Shown here piece after piece: positions 25,253 to 36,500 of a stretch of 39,299 bases of DNA (positions are counted from its first letter, which is position 1; the number at the start of each line of letters is the position of its first letter). The position numbers and the translations under genes were made by a program. The notes under the pieces were generated by a model. That model was not told where the DNA came from. It worked only from the letters and a program-made list of their open reading frames with translations, and did no database searches. The stretch lies in the IMG/VR virus record IMGVR_UViG_3300017917_002267, positions 1 through 39,299 of that record. One strand, written 5' to 3'. This DNA comes from a virus.

Positions 25253-28200
25253 TATGACACCTCACTCAAATATAGCTTCATTCTTGGACCAGAAACATCT
25301 TTTTCGTGTTCGATTGAATAAATAATAAATTTCTGATCTGTTTTAAACCAAACAGAAGAATCTTTTTCAACGTAATCTATGGCAATAATATCTCCAAGCT
25401 GCAGAGTTGGTATGGAAAATATTTCTACCCCAACAGCCTTTCTTGGCTTTGATGTTTTAGATATTATCCATTCCATCATAGAGGTTGCCTGGTCTCTGTT
25501 TTGAATATAAGCTGAGTCTAAGGAAAACTCATTTCTTCCATATGTGATTCTACTATTTTTAATATCATTAAATAATTCTTTTTGTCTTATTGGAGAAATA
25601 ACTAACTCATTATCCCTAATTTGAGGATTTGAAAAATCTGATGTTTTGTCAAAGTAATCATCTACTGTTAGATCATTTCTAGAATCTTGAGTAAAGGTTA
25701 TTCCCTGAATTCTTAAATAGTTTCCCACTGTTTCATCCATAAACAAGAATGTGTCTGTAGCATTAAACACTAGGAATTCAGCCCCGTAGGCACCAGCAAA
25801 GAAGCCAGAAACTGTGTATCCACGAATTTTATTGAATGTTGGAGACACCATTGCATAAAGAGCTGGATAGGCCTTATCATACTTAATATTAAAGTATGCT
25901 ACTTCACGCATTATTGAACCAAACTCATCATAATATATACTATATCTTGGTGGCTCTGTTGAGCTAATTCCAGACAGGTATGTTGGCTGCACTATACCGC
26001 TAATGGCATACTTTCTAAAAGATTCATTTGCTGAAATATCCATCTTGTTAGTAAATACTGAATTTGCAACTGGATCTAAAATGAAATTAGAGTTCTGGCT
26101 ATAGTTGTTAGCAAGAGCATAAACATTTTCAAACATGCACTGAGATGATCCACGAATAAACAACGCTACATTGTTTGAATTAATTAGCGGCAAAGGGGAT
26201 GCATCATCTACTGTCGCAATTTGAGTATCATTTAGATATAAATAGAACCTTCTGAATGTTTCAAAATCTTGATATTCTACTGCTAGATCATAGACCTTTG
26301 TTGTTTCTTCTGCAACAACTCTTGCCTGCCCTGCAAAATTACCATCATCTACAACAATTGTTGTCAGACCACTCCACAGCTTAACTGGTATTCCAGCTTC
26401 ATCTCTTTCTAGAATCCATTTTGAAGTAGATGATCCAGTAGCAATTACCTTGTAAAATCCATTTTGATCTTCGATTGTTTGGTATGCAGCTTTAATCCTA
26501 TCTCCAATTTTTACTGGAGATCCGCCAATTACCAAAGTTCCATTATCTTGTGCAACTAGGCTGTTAGCGCTATATGCTCCAGCTAAGTTGCCATCTACCT
26601 CTTTGTCAAATGTTACGTTTTGAACTATTTTATAAAAGAAAACATTTGCTACGCCATCCTCAGTTGAGTATTTATCAATATTGCTTTCAGACAAGGCAGC
26701 TATCTCAAAGTAATATCCATTATTTGTTTTTGGATTTAGCAGTGTAGCGATTCCTCCGCTACCACCAGTTATAGCAGAACTTTCGTTTGGGTTGTTTGTT
26801 TGAACACTGTAGTATGTGGTTGCTCCAGCCGCTGTTTGAACTGATGTTTGATTGTTTTCAATTTTACCTAGAATTCTCATCCTTGTTCCAAAATGTTTAA
26901 AGGAGCCAGTGAGTGGTTTGCTTACATAAGAAATAAAATTAATTGGAGATTCCTGAGCAGAAAACGATGGGCCATTCATAACCAATGCTGAAGACTGAAC
27001 TGTTTCAGATGTTGCTGACAAATAATTTTTTCTAGAAAGCTCTTCATTATAGGAAAATGATAAGTAATTCTTAATCAGGCTTGATCTAGATGTTTTAGTT
27101 GCTAAAGATTTATTTTCTCCAGCTCTACCTGGACCAACTTGCTTATCAAACGGTACATTGCCAAACAGGTATTTAGACTCCATGTCGCATCCAAAAACAT
27201 TTTCATTGCTTGTCCAGTGTGGGTTTAACCCTGCAAAATGGTCTGTTATTTCTGTGCCAAATTGTCCACGTCCGTGTTTTGCTACTGGACCGTTTGACAT
27301 TATTGTTGCACCATTTGCAATTTCATAATTTGGCTCTGCGTATATCCTTACACGTCCAGTTGGATAAATCTTTCCATTAAAAGATAGTTTGGCAAAATAG
27401 TCTTCATATTCTTGCGCACTAGTTATCCAAACATTTCCACCAGTAAATCCAGAATTGTTAACACTTGATGGCAAAACAGAAACATTGTATTCTACTGCAT
27501 CATATTTTATGACTTCTCCATTAGAATAAAAATATCCATTATATCTTCCGATATATAATATGCCGTCTCCTAGATCAATAATATTATTAACAATTTCATG
27601 ATTTACCACTTCAGGCAAATCTTTATTTAAGTTTGAGTTCAGCGGTATGGCAGCTAATGCATATCTATTTGATGTGGCGGTTTGCCCATTTGTTGGCTTT
27701 AGGTTTTCTGTACCAGATACTTCCCAGAGCAATGCTGGCTTATATATCCAAGAGATATCCTTGTCAGCAACATAGGCCTGCTTAATAGAACCCATAGTTT
27801 TTTGAATATAACGATTAATGTAGCTAATCTTTCCATCATTATAAACATTATTATCTTGTGAAGTAATATCTATAATGTTGCTAATGGTAGAGAATGATTC
27901 GTCTGATAAGTTTTCAACAATACCGCTTTTAATTTGGTCATTCGTTCCAACTAATACAAAATCAGTACTCCTTTCATTATTGCTTGGCAAAACATAATTT
28001 TTTGTCATTAAAACAAAGTTGTTGTATTCATCAAAAAACATAGCTGTCTGTGTTGCTCTAGCTAGTTCCTGCAAAACCTCTGCCACAGTTTGATCTGGAG
28101 ATATAAAGAAATATGGAATTATGTAATCTGGTTCTCCAGGCAATCTCTTAAAAATATAATTTGAAAAACCAATGCTATCAAATAATGTTGCTATGGCATA

Positions 28201-29844
28201 TGATAAAGATACATTTGGAATTAAAATTTCTGGAGCAGTCTGCGATTCAAAATAGAAAAATAGATCTCTTAGTTTTATTGAAACTTCCCTAGTCTTAGAA
28301 TTTGATTCTGGGAAAAATTCAGAATACAGAGTTTTCACTGGAATATAAAATGTTTTACTTATTCTATTAAATTCTGATTCTGAAATAGTAACATCAGAAA
28401 TTATTTCATAAAATTTAATTTGTATATTTTTATTTATATATTCTGAAATAATACTGCCAGTTTGTGTTTGTGGATTCCATGCATTATTTTTATTAAATGA
28501 TTGATCATAGTCAAATAAGGTTAGATCTCCAGTTCCAGCTAAAAGCTGACCAACTGGCAATCCGCTAATTCCGAGATCAGACGCACTTTTCTGTATTTTA
28601 TACGAAACTGTTTTTTCAGTTAAGTCCACAGCCAATCTTGGTGATAATTCTATCAAATCAAATGTAGAGCCAAACTTATTCATTGTGTCTACAACTACTC
28701 TCAATCCAGAAATGAAAACAAATTCTGTATAATCAAATATTCCATTTTGAGAAGCAGCATTCTTTATTGGATTTGTTGCCTGCGTAACAAAGTTTGTAAG
28801 TTGATCAACATCCTCATCTGACACATACCATCCATATTTTGGGACAAAGGTTTCATACTGCCCGTTATTCCAGACATAATAAACACCAATGTCAGACTCA
28901 TCAGCTTTTACCAAATATGCCTGTCCATTTTCATTTTCTATCGGCAATACTGATGTCGAAGAAACAGTTCCATTACTGATAAAAATTTCTCTAAATCTAT
29001 CTGGAACAATTAAACCATATCCAACCTCTAAAAATCCGTCTGACCCAAAAATCGAATCGCCATTGCGTCTTTTAGAAGATTTATCAAACAATATTGCATC
29101 TATCCAGTTTCCGTCTTTTAAATACTGAATCTTCCATTTTTCTGGAACAGTTTTATTATCTTCTCCATAAAATGGATCTGGGAATATTCTTGATGGTTCA
29201 GAGAAGGGGCCAAGGTCAATGTCGCCAGTATTTGTTTGTACTTTTATGACAATTCTATTAGCTGGAATTGGTTTTTTATAAACTACATATGGAGCAGCAT
29301 CTTCTATATAATGAGCATCGTTAACAGTATTGTTTGCTATACCATATTCTTTGCCATCCTCTGTCCTATAAGATGTCCAATACTTAAACTTATCATTTTT
29401 ATCTGGCATGTAATATCTTGGGCGATTAAACATATCTGGATTGCTGTGGTGTAAATATTGATTTTGAATACCATACCTTAGCTTGTTTATACCAGATCTT
29501 GGCCTAAATTTGCCAAAACAATCTTCTAGAGAAAACAATAGTTTTTCTTTTTGCTTCGATGTTTTAAAAAGAATTGGGGTAGTGCCATCATCTTCAAAGC
29601 CACCATCTATTACTACATCTGCATCAGTTGCATTAGTATAAAAATATCCAGAATCAATCGGATCATAGCTAGTTGGGATTGTCCCATATTTTTCAGATAT
29701 TCCAAGCAAAGGCCTATAACGATAATTTCCAATACTAGATATATTTTCAAAAAAATTCATATTCCATTCTGCAATTACTGCAGTTTGAGATTTGACTGTT
29801 GATGATGTTTTTAGATGATCGTTTAATTCTTTATTTACAAACAC
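25252..29844 (-). CDS. Large tail hub protein with LamG-like insert
   Basis: This 1530-aa protein, second in size only to the tape measure, follows the Dit-like gene where the hub (Tal-like) protein is expected. Residues near 200-300 resemble a discoidin-type sheet (VPEKWKIQYLKDGNWIDAILF). Around residue 600 is a hub-like stretch (TVAEVLQELARATQTAMFFDEYNNFVLM). Residues about 975-1245 look like a LamG/concanavalin-type sandwich (FGTRMRILGKIENN, DLAVEYQDFETFRRFYLYLN). The C-terminus (LGDIIAIDYVEKDSSVWFKTDQKFIIYSIEHEKD) is another hub-like unit. It probably forms the tail tip and contacts host glycans. The start is GTG straight after the upstream TAA. No catalytic motif is evident. Confidence 0.82.
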   Translation of the reverse strand: MFVNKELNDHLKTSSTVKSQTAVIAEWNMNFFENISSIGNYRYRPLLGISEKYGTIPTSYDPIDSGYFYTNATDADVVIDGGFEDDGTTPILFKTSKQKEKLLFSLEDCFGKFRPRSGINKLRYGIQNQYLHHSNPDMFNRPRYYMPDKNDKFKYWTSYRTEDGKEYGIANNTVNDAHYIEDAAPYVVYKKPIPANRIVIKVQTNTGDIDLGPFSEPSRIFPDPFYGEDNKTVPEKWKIQYLKDGNWIDAILFDKSSKRRNGDSIFGSDGFLEVGYGLIVPDRFREIFISNGTVSSTSVLPIENENGQAYLVKADESDIGVYYVWNNGQYETFVPKYGWYVSDEDVDQLTNFVTQATNPIKNAASQNGIFDYTEFVFISGLRVVVDTMNKFGSTFDLIELSPRLAVDLTEKTVSYKIQKSASDLGISGLPVGQLLAGTGDLTLFDYDQSFNKNNAWNPQTQTGSIISEYINKNIQIKFYEIISDVTISESEFNRISKTFYIPVKTLYSEFFPESNSKTREVSIKLRDLFFYFESQTAPEILIPNVSLSYAIATLFDSIGFSNYIFKRLPGEPDYIIPYFFISPDQTVAEVLQELARATQTAMFFDEYNNFVLMTKNYVLPSNNERSTDFVLVGTNDQIKSGIVENLSDESFSTISNIIDITSQDNNVYNDGKISYINRYIQKTMGSIKQAYVADKDISWIYKPALLWEVSGTENLKPTNGQTATSNRYALAAIPLNSNLNKDLPEVVNHEIVNNIIDLGDGILYIGRYNGYFYSNGEVIKYDAVEYNVSVLPSSVNNSGFTGGNVWITSAQEYEDYFAKLSFNGKIYPTGRVRIYAEPNYEIANGATIMSNGPVAKHGRGQFGTEITDHFAGLNPHWTSNENVFGCDMESKYLFGNVPFDKQVGPGRAGENKSLATKTSRSSLIKNYLSFSYNEELSRKNYLSATSETVQSSALVMNGPSFSAQESPINFISYVSKPLTGSFKHFGTRMRILGKIENNQTSVQTAAGATTYYSVQTNNPNESSAITGGSGGIATLLNPKTNNGYYFEIAALSESNIDKYSTEDGVANVFFYKIVQNVTFDKEVDGNLAGAYSANSLVAQDNGTLVIGGSPVKIGDRIKAAYQTIEDQNGFYKVIATGSSTSKWILERDEAGIPVKLWSGLTTIVVDDGNFAGQARVVAEETTKVYDLAVEYQDFETFRRFYLYLNDTQIATVDDASPLPLINSNNVALFIRGSSQCMFENVYALANNYSQNSNFILDPVANSVFTNKMDISANESFRKYAISGIVQPTYLSGISSTEPPRYSIYYDEFGSIMREVAYFNIKYDKAYPALYAMVSPTFNKIRGYTVSGFFAGAYGAEFLVFNATDTFLFMDETVGNYLRIQGITFTQDSRNDLTVDDYFDKTSDFSNPQIRDNELVISPIRQKELFNDIKNSRITYGRNEFSLDSAYIQNRDQATSMMEWIISKTSKPRKAVGVEIFSIPTLQLGDIIAIDYVEKDSSVWFKTDQKFIIYSIEHEKDVSGPRMKLYLSEVS

Positions 29845-30546
29845 TTAAACCTCTTCTAAAGTTACTGATATATTCCAAAAATCATAGTTAGAACCACCAC
29901 GTTTTTGAACAGAATAATTAAAATCAGAAATATACATTTCTATAATTTGATTATATTGAGCCAACCTAGAATACTTATCCTCATCTTCGTCTTCAAAGTT
30001 AGAATACTTGTCATAGGCTAAATAAACCCAAAACGAATTTTGGTGAGAATTGTACCAATCTAAAATTTCTACACCACCTGCGCCACCGTCTGTGGTATAT
30101 TTTTCTGCCAGCAATGTTTCATTTGGAAGAATTTTAAATGATGTATCATCTCCAGGTTCACGCAATCCTGATTCTCTAACTGTTGGCTCAGCAGTCTCTT
30201 CATCAAAATCTGGAAGTCTAGAAAAAGATCTAGACGGTAACATCGTCCAAGATGTGGATATTGTAAGCTTATCTGCAATATGGTATGACCTCATCCGACC
30301 ATTAATCATACGCTCTCTTCTTTCAAGCCTTAGTGGTTGAAACTCTAAAGGACTTCTGTTATCATCTGATAAGATTAGGAACTCGTTCAAAAGTTGTTCT
30401 TGCTCTGGTGTAGACGCAGTCTGTCCAACTTCAAGTCCATTGGGGATATAAAACCCATCTTCAATAGTGCCTGGATTATTTGCCCACAACATAGCCTGAG
30501 GACGTTGATACTTTCTTCTGCTGGTCATATATACATTTGTTGCCAT
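29845..30546 (-). CDS. Distal tail (Dit)-like protein
   Basis: This 233-aa protein lies between the tape measure and the hub gene, the usual place for the distal tail protein that joins tube to tip. It is beta-rich, with a polar N-terminus (TSRRKYQRPQAMLWANNPG) and a C-terminal strand set (IIEMYISDFNYSVQKRGGSNYDFWNISVTLEEV) typical of Dit or gp17-like proteins. The ATG overlaps the tape measure stop as TAATG. The call rests on order plus composition. Confidence 0.7.
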   Translation of the reverse strand: MATNVYMTSRRKYQRPQAMLWANNPGTIEDGFYIPNGLEVGQTASTPEQEQLLNEFLILSDDNRSPLEFQPLRLERRERMINGRMRSYHIADKLTISTSWTMLPSRSFSRLPDFDEETAEPTVRESGLREPGDDTSFKILPNETLLAEKYTTDGGAGGVEILDWYNSHQNSFWVYLAYDKYSNFEDEDEDKYSRLAQYNQIIEMYISDFNYSVQKRGGSNYDFWNISVTLEEV

Positions 30547-33500
30547 TAGAACCTATTTCCCCTTATTCTTTGTGAGTCTACCCTTCTAATCTGCGCCATT
30601 ACTGTTTGTGCAATTTGGTTAGGATCAGACATAGAAGCGACATTAACACTTAGGTTATAATTATACACTGAGCTATTGCTAATTGCTTGAGTTTGTGGTG
30701 CGCTAGCTACAACTGACATTCCGTCTCCTGTAGAGAATCCAGGCTCAATAAATTTTCTTGCATTTGCAAACATAGCCCCACTATTCAGACTGTCCAAAAG
30801 CTTAGTTCCCAATTTGTTTACTACAGGCCTTCTAACTACATACTCTCCTGGAGTTAGCATTGCTGGAACTTTATCCGTTCCCCTGTTCTTAAAGCCATTA
30901 AGTGTTTTTAGTTTTCCACCATTTTTAAGGTACTGTGGAACCATGCCTCCAGATGCTACTGCCATCACACCCTTACCAGCGCCACCGCCAGTAGTTTTTT
31001 TAGCAGGTGCTGGCTTGGCTCTTTCAAGTTCTGCAGGTGTAGCTAGTGCAATTTTTATATTTCCAGTAAGTCCAGCTCTTTCGTTAGCCTTAATAATTGG
31101 TTTATTTAAATCATCAAGCTTTTGCTGTGTTGTTCTTGTATCTTCTTTTGTACCATTATTTGTAGGTGTTCCAGTATCGATTTTGCCAGTGGGGGCATCA
31201 GCAGAAACTTTAACTTCTCTAATTGTTAGCGTAACTTCTTTGCTGCTAATACCATTCCAGGCAGCTACTAGCTGGTTAACAATATTAAGAGCTTCTTGCA
31301 TAGCATCCTTATATTGCTGACTATTAACACGTGCAAGATCAATTGTATTCTTAATGGTTTCCCATTCAACCTTGGTTTTTCCTAGAACGGTAATTTCAGA
31401 AATTCTTTTATCTAGTTCTAGCTGAGCCAATCTAATACGCTCATTTGCTGGCTCAAGAGTTTTTTCTTCAATATAGAAAATATCATCAGAAAGCTTTTTA
31501 ATCTTTTCCTGAATTTCAACTCTAGAAAGTCCACTTGCAGACCTTACCTGACCAAGTGCTTTTTCTTTAGCTGCCTGAAGTGCTGATGTTTGACTTGCAA
31601 AATATCCAGATGCTGATGTCTCTCTTACCTGCTGTGCTGCTTGTGCTGCTGCTGCAAGGTCACCACGGGTAATTGCTTCTGCAACAGACAGCCTTCCCTT
31701 TTCTTGATCTAGAATCTTTTGATTTGCAACACGAACCTTTTCTAGGGCTTCCAGCTTGTCATCGTAAGTCTTATTAATTTTTTCTTCTTGATCTTCAATG
31801 CCCTTTAGATCTGCCTCATAATCGTCAATGATGTATTGTATTTTAGCAATTTCATTTTCTGCAGCTGTAATTAATGCTCTATCGTCTTTTACCTTTACAT
31901 CAAATTCAAGAGTTAATCTCTTTTCTTCTGCCTCAAAAGCTTCCATTGCCTTGTTAAAGCCGTCATCAAAGACTTCCTGAAGTCCTTCTGGAGTAAGCCT
32001 TGCGGCTTGTTTCATTGCCTCATTTGCAGCCCTAAGATCATTAAGCATTTGATCCATTTGCTTCTTTGTCATTGTGCCGCTAGCAATGGCTGCAGCAACA
32101 GCAGCTTCTTGAATAACCTGATAAGCCTCTGCAACAGAGTATCCTGCAGCTCTTAGTTTTTGGAAGGCTGCGACCTGATTCATAGATTCTTTTGCAATTT
32201 TTTGCTGTTGATTTACAAATTCACCAACTGAAATAGAGGATAGTGCCTCTCCAATATTCTTTAGCTCTTTCTTAAAGCCAATTATGTTTCCAGCTTTATC
32301 AAATTTAAATAACTTATTCTTTCGCTTTTCAAATTCTTTTGGATCCATTCCAGCAATTAGAGTTATTAGGTCTTCGCCAGCACCTAGCTTTCTCATATCT
32401 TGCTCAATACCGCCAAAGATATTTATTGTTTTACTGCCACCAAAAAGCTTATCTAAAGTTTTTGCTGATTCAGTCCATCCTTCAGTAACCTTAATCTGGT
32501 TTTTTCTGACATCTCTCAGCCTTTTTACTATGTCATCAAGAACAGACTGTGGTCTTGCCCCACCAGCTGATTTTGGAGTTGGTTTTGGTGTAGTTGCTGC
32601 TGTCGAAGTGTCAACAGTTGTTTCTGTTACCTTAACAGCCTTAGCAATCGCAAACTCTTCAAACATTTTGCCAGCATTGCCAGGCTCTTGCAACCAAAGC
32701 CTATATGCATCTTGCATAGCTTTATCGCCCTCAAGTACCATAGTATTTGTAAATACTGACATAAAAGTCTTTTGCTGTACTGGATCTAGGGACTCAAAGT
32801 AAGCTTGATTCCTTTTAAATATTTCAAACTGCTCGTTGCCAATAAGATTTTGAACAAAATCCATTGTCATCTTGCCATCAACAGCATTTATTTTATCCAT
32901 CATTGCTTGGAATTGTGCAGCAGCGGCTGGATTATTATTATAAAAGCTTAGAATTGCACTAACTTCAATTCCACCTGCACCAGCAAGCTTACTAGCTTCT
33001 GAGAATAGATCTAAGTATCTCTTTGCTTGTTCTGGGGTCTTAGCATCTAGGTTTGCAATAAATTTCTTTTGCTGAACTGGGTCTGCCTTGCCATTTTTAT
33101 CAACAAACATATTCATGAGCTGAACTGCCCTATTTCCTTCAGCAGCGCCCAGGTTTGTCATGATATTTAAGATAGTTGTTAGTTGTTCTCCGTCTTTACC
33201 AAATGTGTTCAATAGGCCAATAACTTGCTGTGGATCTAAGTCTCCAGTAGCAAGCATAATCTTCATCTGATATTCTTGTGTATTATCTAATCCAGATGCA
33301 GAAACTATCTGATCTCTTGCTCCAACAGCAAGGGCTTTTTGTAGTGGATCGTCAGCGTATCTATCCTCAATTGCCTTGTCAATAGCCTGCCCCATAGCTC
33401 CCTGAGCAGCTCCGCTAGCTTCAGAATAAGCTTTAAGAACTTGTTGCGTAGTAGTTGCATTTTCAGCAAGCAATGTCTTGCGATCTCTCATGTGCTGATT

Positions 33501-36500
33501 GATTAATTCTTCTGCTTTGGCAGTATCTCCAGCAGCTTTAGCTTCTGCTATTCTTCTTTCATACTGTAAGTCTAAAGAATCTAACATTTCTTGTTGCTGC
33601 TGCAGAGCAATTATTCCAGAAGCTACAACTGCTCCAGATGCAGTACCCATATTTTGGAATGATGTGACAACATCTCCAGCTGTCATTGCAAGCCCTGCAA
33701 TTGTGCCTGCAACTGCACCAATTCCAGTTCCTGCTGGGCCAAAGGCGCTTCCGATTAAGGCTCCAGTACCAGCTGCTGCACCAGTAATTGATGCTGCCCT
33801 ACCCAAAGAGAAGAATGGGTCTACTTGTTGTTGCATGTTTGAAGCAGCAGCGCCTAGTGTTTTTTGGGTATCTCTAATTAGTTTTACTCTAACCTCAAGA
33901 GGATTGTTGAGAAGGTTTTCACCATTTGGACCAAGCAACTCTATAAGCTTTGCATTAACGTTAATTCCAAAAGAGGCATTACCAATTTCCTGTGCAATAT
34001 TGGCAGCAATACTTCTTGCCTGTCCAGCATCTAACGCACCTGAACCAACTGCAGTTACTAATTGGTTAACCAGTTGAGACTCTGTAGCTTTAGCTCCAAC
34101 AGAAGAAATACTTTGTCTTGTTGATCCTACCATTGCTTTTCCAGCCTCTGACTGAACAAAAGATTCTCCAAACGTAGTCTTACCAGTTTTAACGCTAAAT
34201 GGACTTAAAGCAGTAGCCCTTCTTTTATCCATAATCTGACCAGCAGAAACTTTTCCAGCAAACTCAGCAAATGAATTAATGGAGTCTGTTCCACCGCCCA
34301 TAGCCATTGTAAGGCTCATAGACTCATCCTGTGCCTTGTCAAAGGCACCTTTAAGAGCAATTGCTCCAGCTGCTAAGGCACCAATTGCGACAGCTGCAAT
34401 TTGAACTGGCCCCTTCATCATTGGCAAAATCATAGATGCTAGCATAGTTGGCATCATAAGATCTTGAGACATTTTTCCAATATCTCCTGGAAGCATTGAT
34501 CCAGCCATAACTGCAGCGGAAGCCGCCATGCCAATTCCTCCGCCACTCATTCTCATTCTAGGTTTTGGCTGAGTTGCTGCAGTTTTAGCAGAAATAAATC
34601 TTCCATCTGGTCCTCTTTGTGGGATTGGTCTTACAGATGCCTGCTGTTTTTTAGCAGCAGTTTCAGCCTTAGTAGTTTTTGTAGCTGTTTTTTCAACCTT
34701 TGTTTTTTGATTAACAGCCTTTGTTGCATTTTTTGCTTCTTGAGTTGCTCCACGCATAGCACGTTCTTTTTTAACTTCTTCTTTTGTGGCTTTTTTAGTT
34801 GTTGCAATAGACTGCTCTTTTGCCTCAATTTCTTTTAGCATAGATGCTCCAAGAGGAGATCCTGGCTTTGCTAGTCCTCTAGCTTCTTCTGGCGACAAGC
34901 GTTCTGCATTTGTAAGATGTGCCATATGCATACCAGCTGGGTCAAAGGCTTTACCGTTGTTTAAGAATTGTGCCATTTGGCCATAGCCAGCCTGCTTCTT
35001 TGTGTATGGCGTTATGCCGCTTGCAAAAATTCCTCTGCGGCTTCCAGTGCTTGTTCTAACAGTAGTTTGCTGCTCCATGATACCCTTGACAAGCTTTTTA
35101 TCAATTCCAGAAGCAGCTGCAGCTTTATTAACAACGCCTTCTGATATCTTTGCAAACTCTCTTTGGTTTATGTTTTTAATTCCCTTAGCCGAAAGGTTTG
35201 CTAGTTCAGCAGACATATTTTTGTTAAACTCATTAGCAAAAGTTTGTAGCTTTTTAGCAGTTTGTGGGTTTGCTATTGCTGCCTTAACCCTTCCCTGACT
35301 TGTCTTTGCCGCTCTTCCAGACTGAGATCCTAGCTTTTCTGCAATCTCTGCAGTAATTGGAGCAGCCAGTGCAGCACCTCTACTACGAATTGATGTTTGC
35401 AAATCAGATATTTTCGCACCCTTTGCCCTGTCTAGATCTTCATTAAATCTAGCTGGGGTGTACATTGTTGCATTAGTAAATGTTCTAATTCTTGGATCTC
35501 CACTAACTGCCCTTGGCTCTACTGCATTACCAGCTACAAGATTTTTAATTGTTTCAGGATTTTTAGCAACAGATTTTGCAGGAATGACAGCTTCTCCAGG
35601 AGACAGGTTCGCTGGAACTACATCTCCTGCACCCTTTGGTCCTGGAACCTTTTCAATTCCCTCAGAAAGGTTTAGTCCAGACTGACTCTTGCCTGGCTTG
35701 CCACCCTTTCTGACCATTGGTGTTCCCATAAATCCTTGCTGCTTAATAATTGCATTCTGGTATGCCGCTGTAAGAGCATTAACAGCTGCAGTTTCAGATG
35801 TGAATGTTTGTCTTAATCTTTGATGAACCTGATCAAGCGAAGCTGCTACGGCAGATGCCTCTAGCTGTTGCTGTGTCATATAGTCTGTTTGCATTCCAAG
35901 CTCTGTGCTTGCAGTACCAGCTTTATTCAAAGCTGTTTTAAAGAATGTAAACATCTTAATCACGTTTGCCACACCGTTAGCAATTAGACCAAATCCCATC
36001 AAGAATATTGGTCCTATTACACCAGCAATGGCTGTTAGACCAACAACAAATCCTTTGGCACCTTCATCAAGCTCATTAAACTTTTCTAAAATCTTTGTTC
36101 CAAATTCAAGCAGTGGTGTTACAGCTTTTAAGAATGCTTCTCCAAGAGGAACTAGAGTAACCTTAATATCTTCTAATGCTTTTTGGAACTTAAACATTGG
36201 AGATTCTTCAATACGCTTAAGCTCTCGTTCAGAAAGGATTGCTAGCTCTTCAGTAGTTGCATTAGTTAGCTTTAGGACACGACTAGCCTGATTACCCTCT
36301 TTAATTACGTTTTGGAATAAGGTAGATAGACGGGCAAACTGGAACTTGCCAAATAGCTGCTCAATTGCCTGGGCACGATTCAGTGGATCAAGCGTGTCTA
36401 AAGCTTTGGCAAAATCTATGACAATGCCCTTGACATTTCCTTTATTAGCATCAACAATTCCTCTAAGATCAATACCAAATCCAGCAAGCATTTGAGAGGC

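Noticed and set aside
33499-34077. Long plus-strand frame (192 codons) opposite the tape measure gene
   Set aside because: It is a shadow of alanine-, glycine- and serine-rich coding on the minus strand, with no ribosome-binding site and protein-unlike composition. The same holds for the plus-strand frames at 30814 and 32284.
34631-34828. Lysine- and leucine-rich minus-strand frame inside the tape measure gene
   Set aside because: It is a frame-shifted reading of the lysine- and alanine-rich linker, a low-complexity artefact.
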